Source: Nitrospira sp. (GTDB taxonomy: Bacteria; Nitrospirota; Nitrospiria; Nitrospirales; Nitrospiraceae). From it: DNA of 64,000 nt. Where the stretch lies: positions 280,001 through 344,000 of the forward strand of contig JANDJI010000001.1 of assembly GCA_024331125.1 (NCBI GenBank), written 5' to 3'. Position 1 is the first letter of the stretch, and each line of letters begins with the position of its first letter. A program made the position numbers and the translations under genes. Positions 34,131 to 41,331 of this stretch are shown here, in pieces. The notes under the pieces were generated by a model that saw only the letters and a list, made by a program, of their open reading frames with translations, did no database searches and was not told the DNA's origin.

Positions 34131-34165
34131 TTGCTTTGGTGAAGACTGGTCTATATACTGGTCTA
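34131..34165 (+). promoter_or_regulatory. Promoter and direct-repeat operator of the Phd/VapC pair
   Basis: TTGCTT (34131-34136) and TATACT (34154-34159) are 17 nt apart. A 9-bp direct repeat, ACTGGTCTA at 34145-34153 and again at 34157-34165, overlaps the -10 box with a 12-bp period, close to one helical turn. That is a good candidate site for the Phd-type antitoxin. Unlike the other two toxin-antitoxin pairs, this one has a leader with a GAGGAG ribosome site before the ATG at 34195. Confidence 0.6.
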
Positions 34166-34194
34166 CATGGCGATTCGAATGAGAGGAGAGCCTC

Positions 34195-34437
34195 ATGAAG
34201 ATCGAAATTGGTTCGTACGAAGCGAAAACAAAGCTCCCTGAATTGCTGCGGCAGGTCAAAGCCGGCAAGAGCTTTACTATCACTCATCGCGGGAAAGCCA
34301 TTGCGGATCTCGTGCCAAGCGCGGGTGCGAGAGCGAAGGACACGGTTGCGGCAGTAAGAAAATTGAAGGCATTCATGCTGGCCGATCCGGTGCGCGGGGT
34401 CAACATCAAAGCGCTCATCGAGGAGGGACGCGCGTGA
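34195..34437 (+). CDS. Phd/YefM-type antitoxin
   Basis: This 80-residue protein begins MKIEIGSYEAKTKLPELLRQV with the YefM/Phd fold: a beta strand, the KTKLPELLRQVKAG helix and SFTITHRGKAIADLVP. Phd proteins bind operator DNA through the N-terminal part and wrap the toxin with the C-terminal helix (about 50-80, KDTVAAVRKLKAFML to IEEGRA). The stop overlaps the toxin start as GTGA. AGGAGAG precedes the ATG. Confidence 0.9.
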   Translation: MKIEIGSYEAKTKLPELLRQVKAGKSFTITHRGKAIADLVPSAGARAKDTVAAVRKLKAFMLADPVRGVNIKALIEEGRA

Positions 34438-34853
34438 GCTTCGTCCTTGATAATTCGGTGACCATGCGTTGGTTTTTTGGTGATGGCAAGCCACAAGATC
34501 TTGCCTATGCGGGCAGAGTGCTCGATGCGATGCAAGAGACTAAAGCGTTCGTCCCCATGATCTGGGGACTCGAAGTGGCCAATGCCATCGCCAAGGCGGA
34601 AGCAAAAGCCTTGGTGACAGAAGCGCGGAGCGAGACATTTCTTGAGATGCTGGAAGAGGTCGAGATTGAGGTGGACGCAGCCACATTCATGCACGCCCTG
34701 TCCGACACCCTTCATCTGGCGAGGCGATACAAACTCTCCGCGTACGATGCCTCATACCTCGAACTGGCCTTACGGGCAGGCCTACCGCTTGCCACGCTCG
34801 ATGAAGATTTGCAGAAGGCTGCAAAGAAAGCGGGCGTAAAAAAGTTTGCGTAA
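34434..34853 (+). CDS. vapC: VapC-like PIN-domain toxin paired with Phd
   Basis: The 139-residue PIN-domain ribonuclease starts at GTG 34434-34436. The active-site acidic set is visible: D6 (FVLDNSVTMRW), Glu in IWGLEVANAIAKAE, Asp in LSAYDASYLELALRAG and Asp in LATLDEDL. This is a different PIN subfamily from the toxin at 16087-16524. It is translationally coupled to the antitoxin. About 130 nt downstream begins a broken copy of the neighbouring synthase gene. Confidence 0.9.
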   Translation: MSFVLDNSVTMRWFFGDGKPQDLAYAGRVLDAMQETKAFVPMIWGLEVANAIAKAEAKALVTEARSETFLEMLEEVEIEVDAATFMHALSDTLHLARRYKLSAYDASYLELALRAGLPLATLDEDLQKAAKKAGVKKFA

Positions 34854-34984
34854 GGAAGCCACGGCTCGGCATCCATTGATGGCGAGACGAAGCCTTACGG
34901 GGAACTTTCGGGCATGCCTGTCCCGTGATGCGATCAATACGCGGGCAACAACTCAACGTGTCTCCTCTTCGGTTCTTCCGATCT

Positions 34985-35271
34985 CGTCGGCGTGGGCAGC
35001 GTGGCCAGCACCTTGCTGCTGGGGTTTCACCTGCGGCCGTTGTTCGGGACGAAAACCATCCTCCTGGCTGTCAGCCTGCTCATGGCCTTGCTCATCGGCC
35101 TCGGCGGGGGACACGTCGCACGTGATCTACAGTCGCAGGGCATTGAAACCGACACCATCGAAATCGACTCAGCGGTGGCCGACGCCGCCCGGCGGTTCTT
35201 TTCTTTCAAGCCGACCGGCCGGTTCTTGGTGGGTGAATGGAACGGATCGCGTTCGATCTGTTGCTGCGTTG
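34985..35271 (+). pseudogene. Internally deleted partial copy of the synthase-like gene
   Basis: Three blocks of the gene at 32208-33710 are joined directly. A TM block, GSVASTLLLGFHLRPLFG (from about 32650 of the parent), is followed by an almost identical block LIGLGGGHVARDLQSQGIET and DTIEIDSAVADAARRFF (from about 33078-33218), then the last 12 codons (ATGGAACGGATCGCGTTCGA, as at 33674 of the parent) in another frame, ending in TGA. The first block is clearly more diverged than the second, so the copy is a mosaic. No start codon or ribosome site remains. Confidence 0.85.
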
Positions 35272-35340
35272 AGGCGATCAACCGGCAAGCACGGCCCCAG
35301 CTTGTTTTGGGGTGTCGCCGCCTCCGTCCCGGAAAAAGAA

Positions 35341-36756
35341 TCATCGTCGCCGCGAGGTTATCGACCGCCACCAAGCCATCGGTGTACGCAGCCACGTCAT
35401 CGCTTGCGATCGAGAGCCTGCGCCTGCGGGAGATCCTCTGCCCGGATCATCTCCATCGACCCGATCGGCGATATCACGAAACAACGGATCCACGCGATGA
35501 ATCACACGGTACTCTTCCTGCGCTTCCCGGAACCTTCCCATCTTGTCGAGGACTTGCCCGAGCACGTATCGAACGTTGAGAAGGTCCTCCGTCTTGGCGC
35601 CATTGACCGCAAGGGCTCGTCGGAATGAGGCCGCCGCTTCATCGAGGCGTCCGGCCGCCCGCAGACACATGCCCTGCTGCACCCTTGCCAGAAACCGAAA
35701 GGTAGGATCTTGCTCCGCCGCCTGGAATTTCTTGACGGCTTCCTCATATCGCCCGGACTGTTTGAGATCCATGCCTTCCTGATATGATTCCAGCCCCAGG
35801 TTTTCCAGCTCGACATGCTCGGCGGATCGAGCCGCCTGAATCTCGACGGTTCGGTCCGTGGAAGGAGGAGGCGCCGGCGAAATTTGCGATTCGCCCGCGA
35901 CCTGATCGGGGTCGAGCTGAATGGTCTGAGGATCCACGTCGGACGGCAGGATGCCTCCCCTGGCGCGATCCGACGCCACTTGCAGGACGATCGACGCCGT
36001 AACCCGCTCCTTGCCGTCGCCGAAGCCGTAGGCGAGAGACAAATCGCAAAGCTGATTGATCAGCCGGGGAATGCCGCCGCTGAGCCGACATACCAGAGAA
36101 CATGCGTAGTCGGTGAAAAGATCAGGATTGCCGCCGACGATCGCCAATCGATGACGAATGTAGGATCGGACGTCGGCTTCGCCGAGCGGCTCCAGGGCGT
36201 AATCCACCGTGATCCGTTGCGCGAATTGCCGCATGTCCGGACGGGCCAGCATGGCCCGCAGCATGGGTTGTCCGGCCAGCACGATCTGCAGCCCGATCTG
36301 ACGGCCGTCATTGAGATTGGACAGAAGCCGAAGGTCTTCGAGCATCGGCAGGTTGAGATTTTGGGCCTCATCGACGATGAGCAGCACCTGCCGGCCGGCC
36401 GAAAAAGCCTGTTTCAAAAAAAACGTGATCCGGCGAAACTGGCCGACGGTGTCAAGGCCGGAGACGTCAAGCCCGAAGGCATCGGCGACCCACGGCAAGA
36501 GGCTGGTATCGTTAGGATGGGTCGTTCCGATCACGCCGACGATAAACCGACCGCGATGCTCCTCCAACATCTTGTTAAGCAGAGTCGTCTTCCCGGTTCC
36601 CGGCTCCCCCGTGAGCACGGTGAAGATCGCGCGATTGAGGAGACCGTACTCCAGGACGTTCAGCCCCGGCTTATGCCGCCCGCTGAGGAAGAGAAATTCC
36701 GGATCGGGCAACAGAGAGAAGGGCTTCGCGCGGAGCCGATAAAACGATTCGTACAT
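35341..36756 (-). CDS. XrtA-type PEP-CTERM-system ATPase (ExeA-like) with TPR tail
   Basis: This 471-residue AAA-type ATPase is found in exosortase/exopolysaccharide operons. It has the N-terminal MYESFYRLRAKPFSLLPDP element typical of ExeA/GspA ATPases, Walker A GEPGTGKT (50-57) and Walker B LLIVDEAQN (125-133). Sensor and arginine-finger regions follow (LSGGIPRLINQLCDLSLAYG). After a Pro/Gln linker (about 280-330) come two TPR-like repeats (YQEGMDLKQSGRYEEAVKKF, AAASFRRALAVNG). The last 40 residues (Gly/Ser/Arg-rich) do not look conserved and abut the deleted gene copy, so the natural end may have been lost. It is the last gene of the operon, 6 nt after the kinase. Confidence 0.88.
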   Translation of the reverse strand: MYESFYRLRAKPFSLLPDPEFLFLSGRHKPGLNVLEYGLLNRAIFTVLTGEPGTGKTTLLNKMLEEHRGRFIVGVIGTTHPNDTSLLPWVADAFGLDVSGLDTVGQFRRITFFLKQAFSAGRQVLLIVDEAQNLNLPMLEDLRLLSNLNDGRQIGLQIVLAGQPMLRAMLARPDMRQFAQRITVDYALEPLGEADVRSYIRHRLAIVGGNPDLFTDYACSLVCRLSGGIPRLINQLCDLSLAYGFGDGKERVTASIVLQVASDRARGGILPSDVDPQTIQLDPDQVAGESQISPAPPPSTDRTVEIQAARSAEHVELENLGLESYQEGMDLKQSGRYEEAVKKFQAAEQDPTFRFLARVQQGMCLRAAGRLDEAAASFRRALAVNGAKTEDLLNVRYVLGQVLDKMGRFREAQEEYRVIHRVDPLFRDIADRVDGDDPGRGSPAGAGSRSQAMTWLRTPMAWWRSITSRRR

Positions 36757-36762
36757 GGCGAC

Positions 36763-37605
36763 CTATTTTGCCCATTTCCGGTCGGCCGACACCGCCCGCT
36801 TGACTTTCGACATGCTGAGTTGATCACGCCCGGACTTGTTCAGAACCGTCCCCAGCACGGCGGCTCCTCCTTTTAGCACGTGGAGGGTCCGTTGAAGATC
36901 CGGCTCGGACGTTTTGCCGTCTTCTACGACGAGAAGCAGGGCATCCAGCTGAGGGCCGAAGGCCAACACGTCCGCACGATCAAGCACCGGCGGCAGGTCG
37001 AAAATCACGATCCGGGACTCATATCGATGCTTCAATTCCTTTCCGAGCGCCGTCATGCGCGGAGAAGCGAGAATTTCGGCGGACTGTTCCGTCCCCCGCC
37101 CTCCCGGCAGCACGACCAAGCGGCCCAGACCGGGATAGAGCAGCATTTCCTCGACAGGCAGTCCGTCCAGCAAATACTCCGTCAAGCCCGGCCTCCGTTC
37201 CAACTCCAGGACTTCATGGATCCGCGGCGCCCGAAGATCCGCGTCGACCAGCAACACCGTTTGGTTGGGCTCGGTGGCGATGGCGATGGCCAAATTGATC
37301 GCCGTCAACGTCTTGCCCGCGCCGTCCCGCGGACTGGTGACCCCCAACATGTTCCAGCCGTTTTCCCGCAAACGATGAAGCACCTGGGTCCTGAGGATTT
37401 TGTACGCGTCCGCAAAGGGTGAATCGTGTCTGGTGAGGATTCGCCGCCGCCGCAGTACGTCCTCATGAATGACGACCGAACGAGTCCGCGAATACAGAAT
37501 GGTCGGCGGTGCGGCGGTCGGCGGCTGATCGGGTCGAGGCTGCACTCGCGCCGACTGTTGCTGAGCCTTGAACCGATCCATTGCGCTCTGCAAATGTTCC
37601 ATCAT
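36763..37605 (-). CDS. CpsD/CapB-like tyrosine autokinase of the exosortase polysaccharide system
   Basis: This 280-residue bacterial tyrosine kinase has a Walker A variant TSPRDGAGKTLTAINLA, Walker A' VLLVDADLRAPRIHE and Walker B IVIFDLPPVLD. The N-terminus (about 1-50) is Pro/Gln-rich. The YKILRTQ element before the ATP site is typical of proteins that pair with a Wzz/GumC cytoplasmic tail to control chain length. No C-terminal tyrosine cluster is seen (it ends VKRAVSADRKWAK), so the phosphorylated residues may lie elsewhere. It lies 26 nt after the Wzz gene and 6 nt before the ATPase. Confidence 0.88.
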   Translation of the reverse strand: MMEHLQSAMDRFKAQQQSARVQPRPDQPPTAAPPTILYSRTRSVVIHEDVLRRRRILTRHDSPFADAYKILRTQVLHRLRENGWNMLGVTSPRDGAGKTLTAINLAIAIATEPNQTVLLVDADLRAPRIHEVLELERRPGLTEYLLDGLPVEEMLLYPGLGRLVVLPGGRGTEQSAEILASPRMTALGKELKHRYESRIVIFDLPPVLDRADVLAFGPQLDALLLVVEDGKTSEPDLQRTLHVLKGGAAVLGTVLNKSGRDQLSMSKVKRAVSADRKWAK

Positions 37606-37631
37606 GATTCCGCCGTCCTTTCGCTTTTCGC

Positions 37632-39377
37632 TTACGTGAGGCCGAGTTTGCGCATCGCGGCATACCAGATGACGTCCAGGGGATAGAACAACACATGTAC
37701 GGACACCGCCAACAGCACCACCACACCGATTCCCGCCGCCGCGACGCCGTACCGTCGCCTGGCAAAGCGACGGAAATCGTCCTCGTTGGCCAAATAGGGA
37801 ATGACGGCCAACGGCGGCAGCCCCGCGACGGCCCCGAGATGCTGTTCCCCGCGGACCGAGCGATCAAGCTGCTCAAACAGCACGCCGCTTCCTGCTCCGC
37901 CGCCCAAAGCCAAAATCAAGCCCAGAATCATAATGACCGGACGGTTGGGCTTTTCCGGTTTTTCCGGCAGGTCCGGCGGATCGATCAGAGAAAACCGTTC
38001 GCCCTTTCGTTGAATCTCCAATTCCTTGGATACCTCGGCCTCTAACAGCCGCGAGGTAATCTCCTCGTGCTTCCGGATCGCCTCTTCCCGGTTCCGCACC
38101 AGATCAAGATAGGTCGGTTCAACGTGCACCGTCCGCTCGATCCGCTTTGCGTATTCGTCCACCCGCTTTTTGATACCTTCCCTCGACTTCTTCAACGCTT
38201 GCAAAGTGGAATTGGCCGTGGCGAGCTGCGCTTGGATGTTGATATACGCGGGGTTCTCGGGTCTGATCTCGGCCTTTCGATGGTCTGCCTTGATCACCCG
38301 ATCAAGCTCCTGCTCAAGAGACGTGATCACTCGGCGAGACTGGATGACGTCCGGATGCTCGTCACCGTAATTATCCAGCAGGGTCGCCAATCGAGCCCGT
38401 TCCCCAGTCAGCTTTTTCTGCAACTCCTCCGGCGTGGCCTGCTGGCCGGTGTCCCGCTCAAGCGCAGCGATTTCCTGCTGAAGGTGGATAACGTCGGGAT
38501 GCTCAGGGGCCAGATAGCCGATCATGCTCGCATACTGAGCCCGCAGGGCCCTCAGTCGCTCATTGGAGTCGAGAATTCGTTCCCCGCTGGCCGCGATGAT
38601 CGGCGTATTGGGTTTCAATGTCGCCAATTCCCCCTCCAGATAGATCTTGCGTTCCTCCCAACTCCGGATCTCGCGATCGATATCGAGCAACTCGCGTTCC
38701 CCCTGGTTGAGCATCGTCATGTTGAGCCCCGTCAGCTCGGGCAAGGCCCCCTCGGCCCGTTGCTTGACCGCGGAGAGCTGCTCTTGAATCTCTCGAATCC
38801 GCTGAGCCAGCCGTCCCTCTTCCTTTTTCAGAAACTCGGTCGTCTCTTGGGCGTGGCGTTCTCTCGTCTTGAGGTTCTCTCCGAGAAACAGGCTCGTCAG
38901 TTCATTGGCCACTTTCTGGGCGATGGCGGGCGATTCTCCCTCATAGGACAAGGTGAACGCGATCGTCGCCTGGGTCGGCGTTTGCGTGCGCTTGTCGATG
39001 ATCTTAACGTTCACGACCTCGACTTGAATGTCCTTGGTGAATCGATCGAGCACCTCCTCAGTGCTGCCTGTCTGCCTCAGCTTCTTGTACAGACCGAATT
39101 CATCCACGAATTTCATCAGGGTCGAGCGCGTCATCACCTGCTGTTTGATCGTCTCGATCCGTTGGTCGGCATAGCTTGTAATGGCGGACCGGACAATATC
39201 GGCGGGGATTTCCTGTTCCTCGATCAAAATGGTGGCGGTAGACTTATAGACCGGTGGCCACAGGTAAGCCACCGCGACACTCGCGAGAAAGATGACGGTC
39301 GTGGCCACGATGATAGGCGCGCGCCTGCGCCGTGCGATCTGCCCGATTTGTTGTAACGTAAGAGCGGTTCGTTCCAT
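37632..39377 (-). CDS. Wzz/GumC-like chain-length determinant (PEP-CTERM system type)
   Basis: This 581-residue inner-membrane protein has TM1 (about 20-40, APIIVATTVIFLASVAVAYL), a periplasmic region dominated by coiled coil (about 150-430), TM2 (about 475-498, PVIMILGLILALGGGAGSGV) and a cytoplasmic stretch SVRGEQHLGAVAGLPPLAVI. A third hydrophobic segment near the C-terminus (about 540-565) is an addition to the usual plan. This family (PCP-2/GumC) sets exopolysaccharide chain length and recruits the kinase encoded next. It sits 22 nt downstream of the barrel gene. Confidence 0.9.
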   Translation of the reverse strand: MERTALTLQQIGQIARRRRAPIIVATTVIFLASVAVAYLWPPVYKSTATILIEEQEIPADIVRSAITSYADQRIETIKQQVMTRSTLMKFVDEFGLYKKLRQTGSTEEVLDRFTKDIQVEVVNVKIIDKRTQTPTQATIAFTLSYEGESPAIAQKVANELTSLFLGENLKTRERHAQETTEFLKKEEGRLAQRIREIQEQLSAVKQRAEGALPELTGLNMTMLNQGERELLDIDREIRSWEERKIYLEGELATLKPNTPIIAASGERILDSNERLRALRAQYASMIGYLAPEHPDVIHLQQEIAALERDTGQQATPEELQKKLTGERARLATLLDNYGDEHPDVIQSRRVITSLEQELDRVIKADHRKAEIRPENPAYINIQAQLATANSTLQALKKSREGIKKRVDEYAKRIERTVHVEPTYLDLVRNREEAIRKHEEITSRLLEAEVSKELEIQRKGERFSLIDPPDLPEKPEKPNRPVIMILGLILALGGGAGSGVLFEQLDRSVRGEQHLGAVAGLPPLAVIPYLANEDDFRRFARRRYGVAAAGIGVVVLLAVSVHVLFYPLDVIWYAAMRKLGLT

Positions 39378-39399
39378 AGGCCTATCCTGGTTCGTTGTT

Positions 39400-40608
39400 T
39401 CAATGGCTCGCCGAGAACTTCAGCGGAAAATAGGTCACCATCAACCGCACCGCGTGGGATTCGCCGCTCCGGTCGGCTCCCTCGATCTCACGCCGAGAAT
39501 AGGTATACCCGGCATCCAGGGCCCAGTATTCGTCAAAATGCCATCGGACGTGAGGATCAATATAAAAAAACCGTGCTTCCCGAAAGCGCACGCCGCCGGT
39601 AAAGATATCATCCGTTGCCACCGGATTGATGACCGAGGCTTGCCCCCTCACCGAGAACGTGAGATGGTCCGTGGCTTGATAACTGGCTCTGACCAGCAAA
39701 TGATCTTTTTGGATCAAGAGTCCGAAGCCGCTGGGAAAAACGTCTCTTCCGATCTCGACCGACAGATCGGCTCGCTCAAATTTCTGCGCCAACACCCCGT
39801 TGAACACCCAGACCGTTGTGTTGTCCTCCAGTCTTCCAACCCTTGTGTCAATGCGACTTGTGATGAACCTGGGGCCGCCGGAGGCCGATAGGGTGATCCT
39901 CTCGGAAAAGGCGTGCGTGCCTCCCAACTGTGCCCCGTAGGTATCCGCAACCGAATTCCCTCGATCGGGCAGAAGAAAACGGGTAAAGAGACCGGTGAGG
40001 CGAATCGTGTCCGTATCACGGGCGTTATAAGAGAGGGTCTCGCTGGCCGTGTGCACTTCATAGTCGAACAAGAAGAGTCGCTCGCTGCCCTCCTCATACT
40101 GAGCTTTGTTGAACTGATACGCCGTCTGTGCGGAGAGCCGATCGGTAAAATTGTACGTCCATGAAGGTCCGGCGGACCATAAATTGCGCTGAGCGAACGT
40201 GAGTACGACCCCCGTTTCGATTAATTCGCTCCGCAAGGTGTTGTCACGATTTAAGCCGCCGTTGAATTCCCAGAGACTCCGATCCTGACGGTACCGGACG
40301 GACAGGGGGAAATGGAGGTTATAGATCTTCGCGTCTCGCTCTCCATAGTACTCGACGTAATCAAACGCCAGACGGCTGCTCACCTGCAGCGTCTCCGTTG
40401 CGCCGATAAGACGAACCGCAGGAGAAATCCAGTACGCATAGGTTGAAAGTTGCGGCTCGAGCGCCAAGAGCAGGTTGGAGTGATATTCGCCCCTCACACT
40501 CATGGAGGGCTCGATCGACCATTCCGCAGCCCGCGCAGTTCCTTGACCAATCACCGTCAACAAACTTCCCATCAACATCCCCCAGAACCCCACCCGCCAA
40601 GACGTCAT
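39400..40608 (-). CDS. Outer-membrane beta-barrel protein of the exosortase/EPS operon
   Basis: This 402-residue protein has a signal peptide (about 1-27, ending ARAAEW) and is otherwise predicted to be beta-barrel: repeated amphipathic strands such as VSSRLAFDYVEYYG, AQTAYQFNKAQYEEG and HFDEYWALDAGYTYS, ending FSASH. Its place, between the Wza-like exporter and the Wzz-like protein, matches the uncharacterised outer-membrane proteins of PEP-CTERM systems. It may be the export pore partner or an adhesin-like barrel. Confidence 0.75.
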   Translation of the reverse strand: MTSWRVGFWGMLMGSLLTVIGQGTARAAEWSIEPSMSVRGEYHSNLLLALEPQLSTYAYWISPAVRLIGATETLQVSSRLAFDYVEYYGERDAKIYNLHFPLSVRYRQDRSLWEFNGGLNRDNTLRSELIETGVVLTFAQRNLWSAGPSWTYNFTDRLSAQTAYQFNKAQYEEGSERLFLFDYEVHTASETLSYNARDTDTIRLTGLFTRFLLPDRGNSVADTYGAQLGGTHAFSERITLSASGGPRFITSRIDTRVGRLEDNTTVWVFNGVLAQKFERADLSVEIGRDVFPSGFGLLIQKDHLLVRASYQATDHLTFSVRGQASVINPVATDDIFTGGVRFREARFFYIDPHVRWHFDEYWALDAGYTYSRREIEGADRSGESHAVRLMVTYFPLKFSASH

Positions 40609-40661
40609 GCCGCCCCCCCGCTCCTTACTGTCGCACGAGGGGAGTATCGCTTTCTCATAGT

Positions 40662-41300
40662 TTATGGAACCACCACGACGTCGCCGCGCTGAAGCACAAT
40701 GTTCTGCTCGAGCCCTCTGCCGTTTCGCACGTCTCCGTACCTGAACGGATAGACTCTTTGCTCACCTTTCTCTCTCCTGATGACCTTAATGTCATTTTCT
40801 TTGGCGAAGGGAGTCAGACCTCCGGCCAGACTCAGGGCCTGGAGCACGTCGGTATAATGACCGACCAGAAACTCCCCCGGCCTCGCGACCCGCCCGGTAA
40901 CGTAAATTTTATTGCTCATGATCTTCGTCACCATAACCGTCACGTGGGGATTCGGCACGAACTTGTTCAGGCGCGCGACCAGATCCTGTCGTACGTCCTC
41001 GACCGTCCGGCCGGCAGCCGTAATGTCGCCGACCAGGGGAAAAGAGATCATGCCGTCCGGGCGCACGACGACTTCCTGCGTGAGCTGTTCATCCCGCCAC
41101 ACGGAAATTTTCACCACATCCTCCGGTCCCAATAAATACGCCTCGTCCGCCATGAGACTCGGATCGGTCTCGCCGGCAACCTGAGTCGGTTGAGGAGCCA
41201 AAAAATCCGGTACGTAATCCGTCACGGAGGCACAATGTTGGAGCGTGGGCGCCAGCAAGATACACCAGAGGGCGGACCACGCGAATTTCGTCTGTTTCAT
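40662..41300 (-). CDS. Wza/GumB-like polysaccharide export lipoprotein
   Basis: This 212-residue outer-membrane export protein has a signal peptide with a lipobox-like LQHC (Cys23), the polysaccharide biosynthesis/export domain (about 55-140: YLLGPEDVVKISVWRDEQLT then VVVRPDGMISFPLVGDI) and a SLBB-type domain (SNKIYVTGRVARPGEFLVGHY). It is shorter than E. coli Wza (about 380 aa) and matches the short export proteins of exosortase operons. It lies 31 nt downstream of the prsT-like gene. Confidence 0.9.
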   Translation of the reverse strand: MKQTKFAWSALWCILLAPTLQHCASVTDYVPDFLAPQPTQVAGETDPSLMADEAYLLGPEDVVKISVWRDEQLTQEVVVRPDGMISFPLVGDITAAGRTVEDVRQDLVARLNKFVPNPHVTVMVTKIMSNKIYVTGRVARPGEFLVGHYTDVLQALSLAGGLTPFAKENDIKVIRREKGEQRVYPFRYGDVRNGRGLEQNIVLQRGDVVVVP

Positions 41301-41331
41301 CGTTCTCCTATCCTCGTTCTACTTGCCTTCT

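Noticed and set aside
36880..39356. Plus-strand frames opposite the kinase and Wzz genes
   Set aside because: Both are antisense to strongly supported genes and lack starts with ribosome sites.
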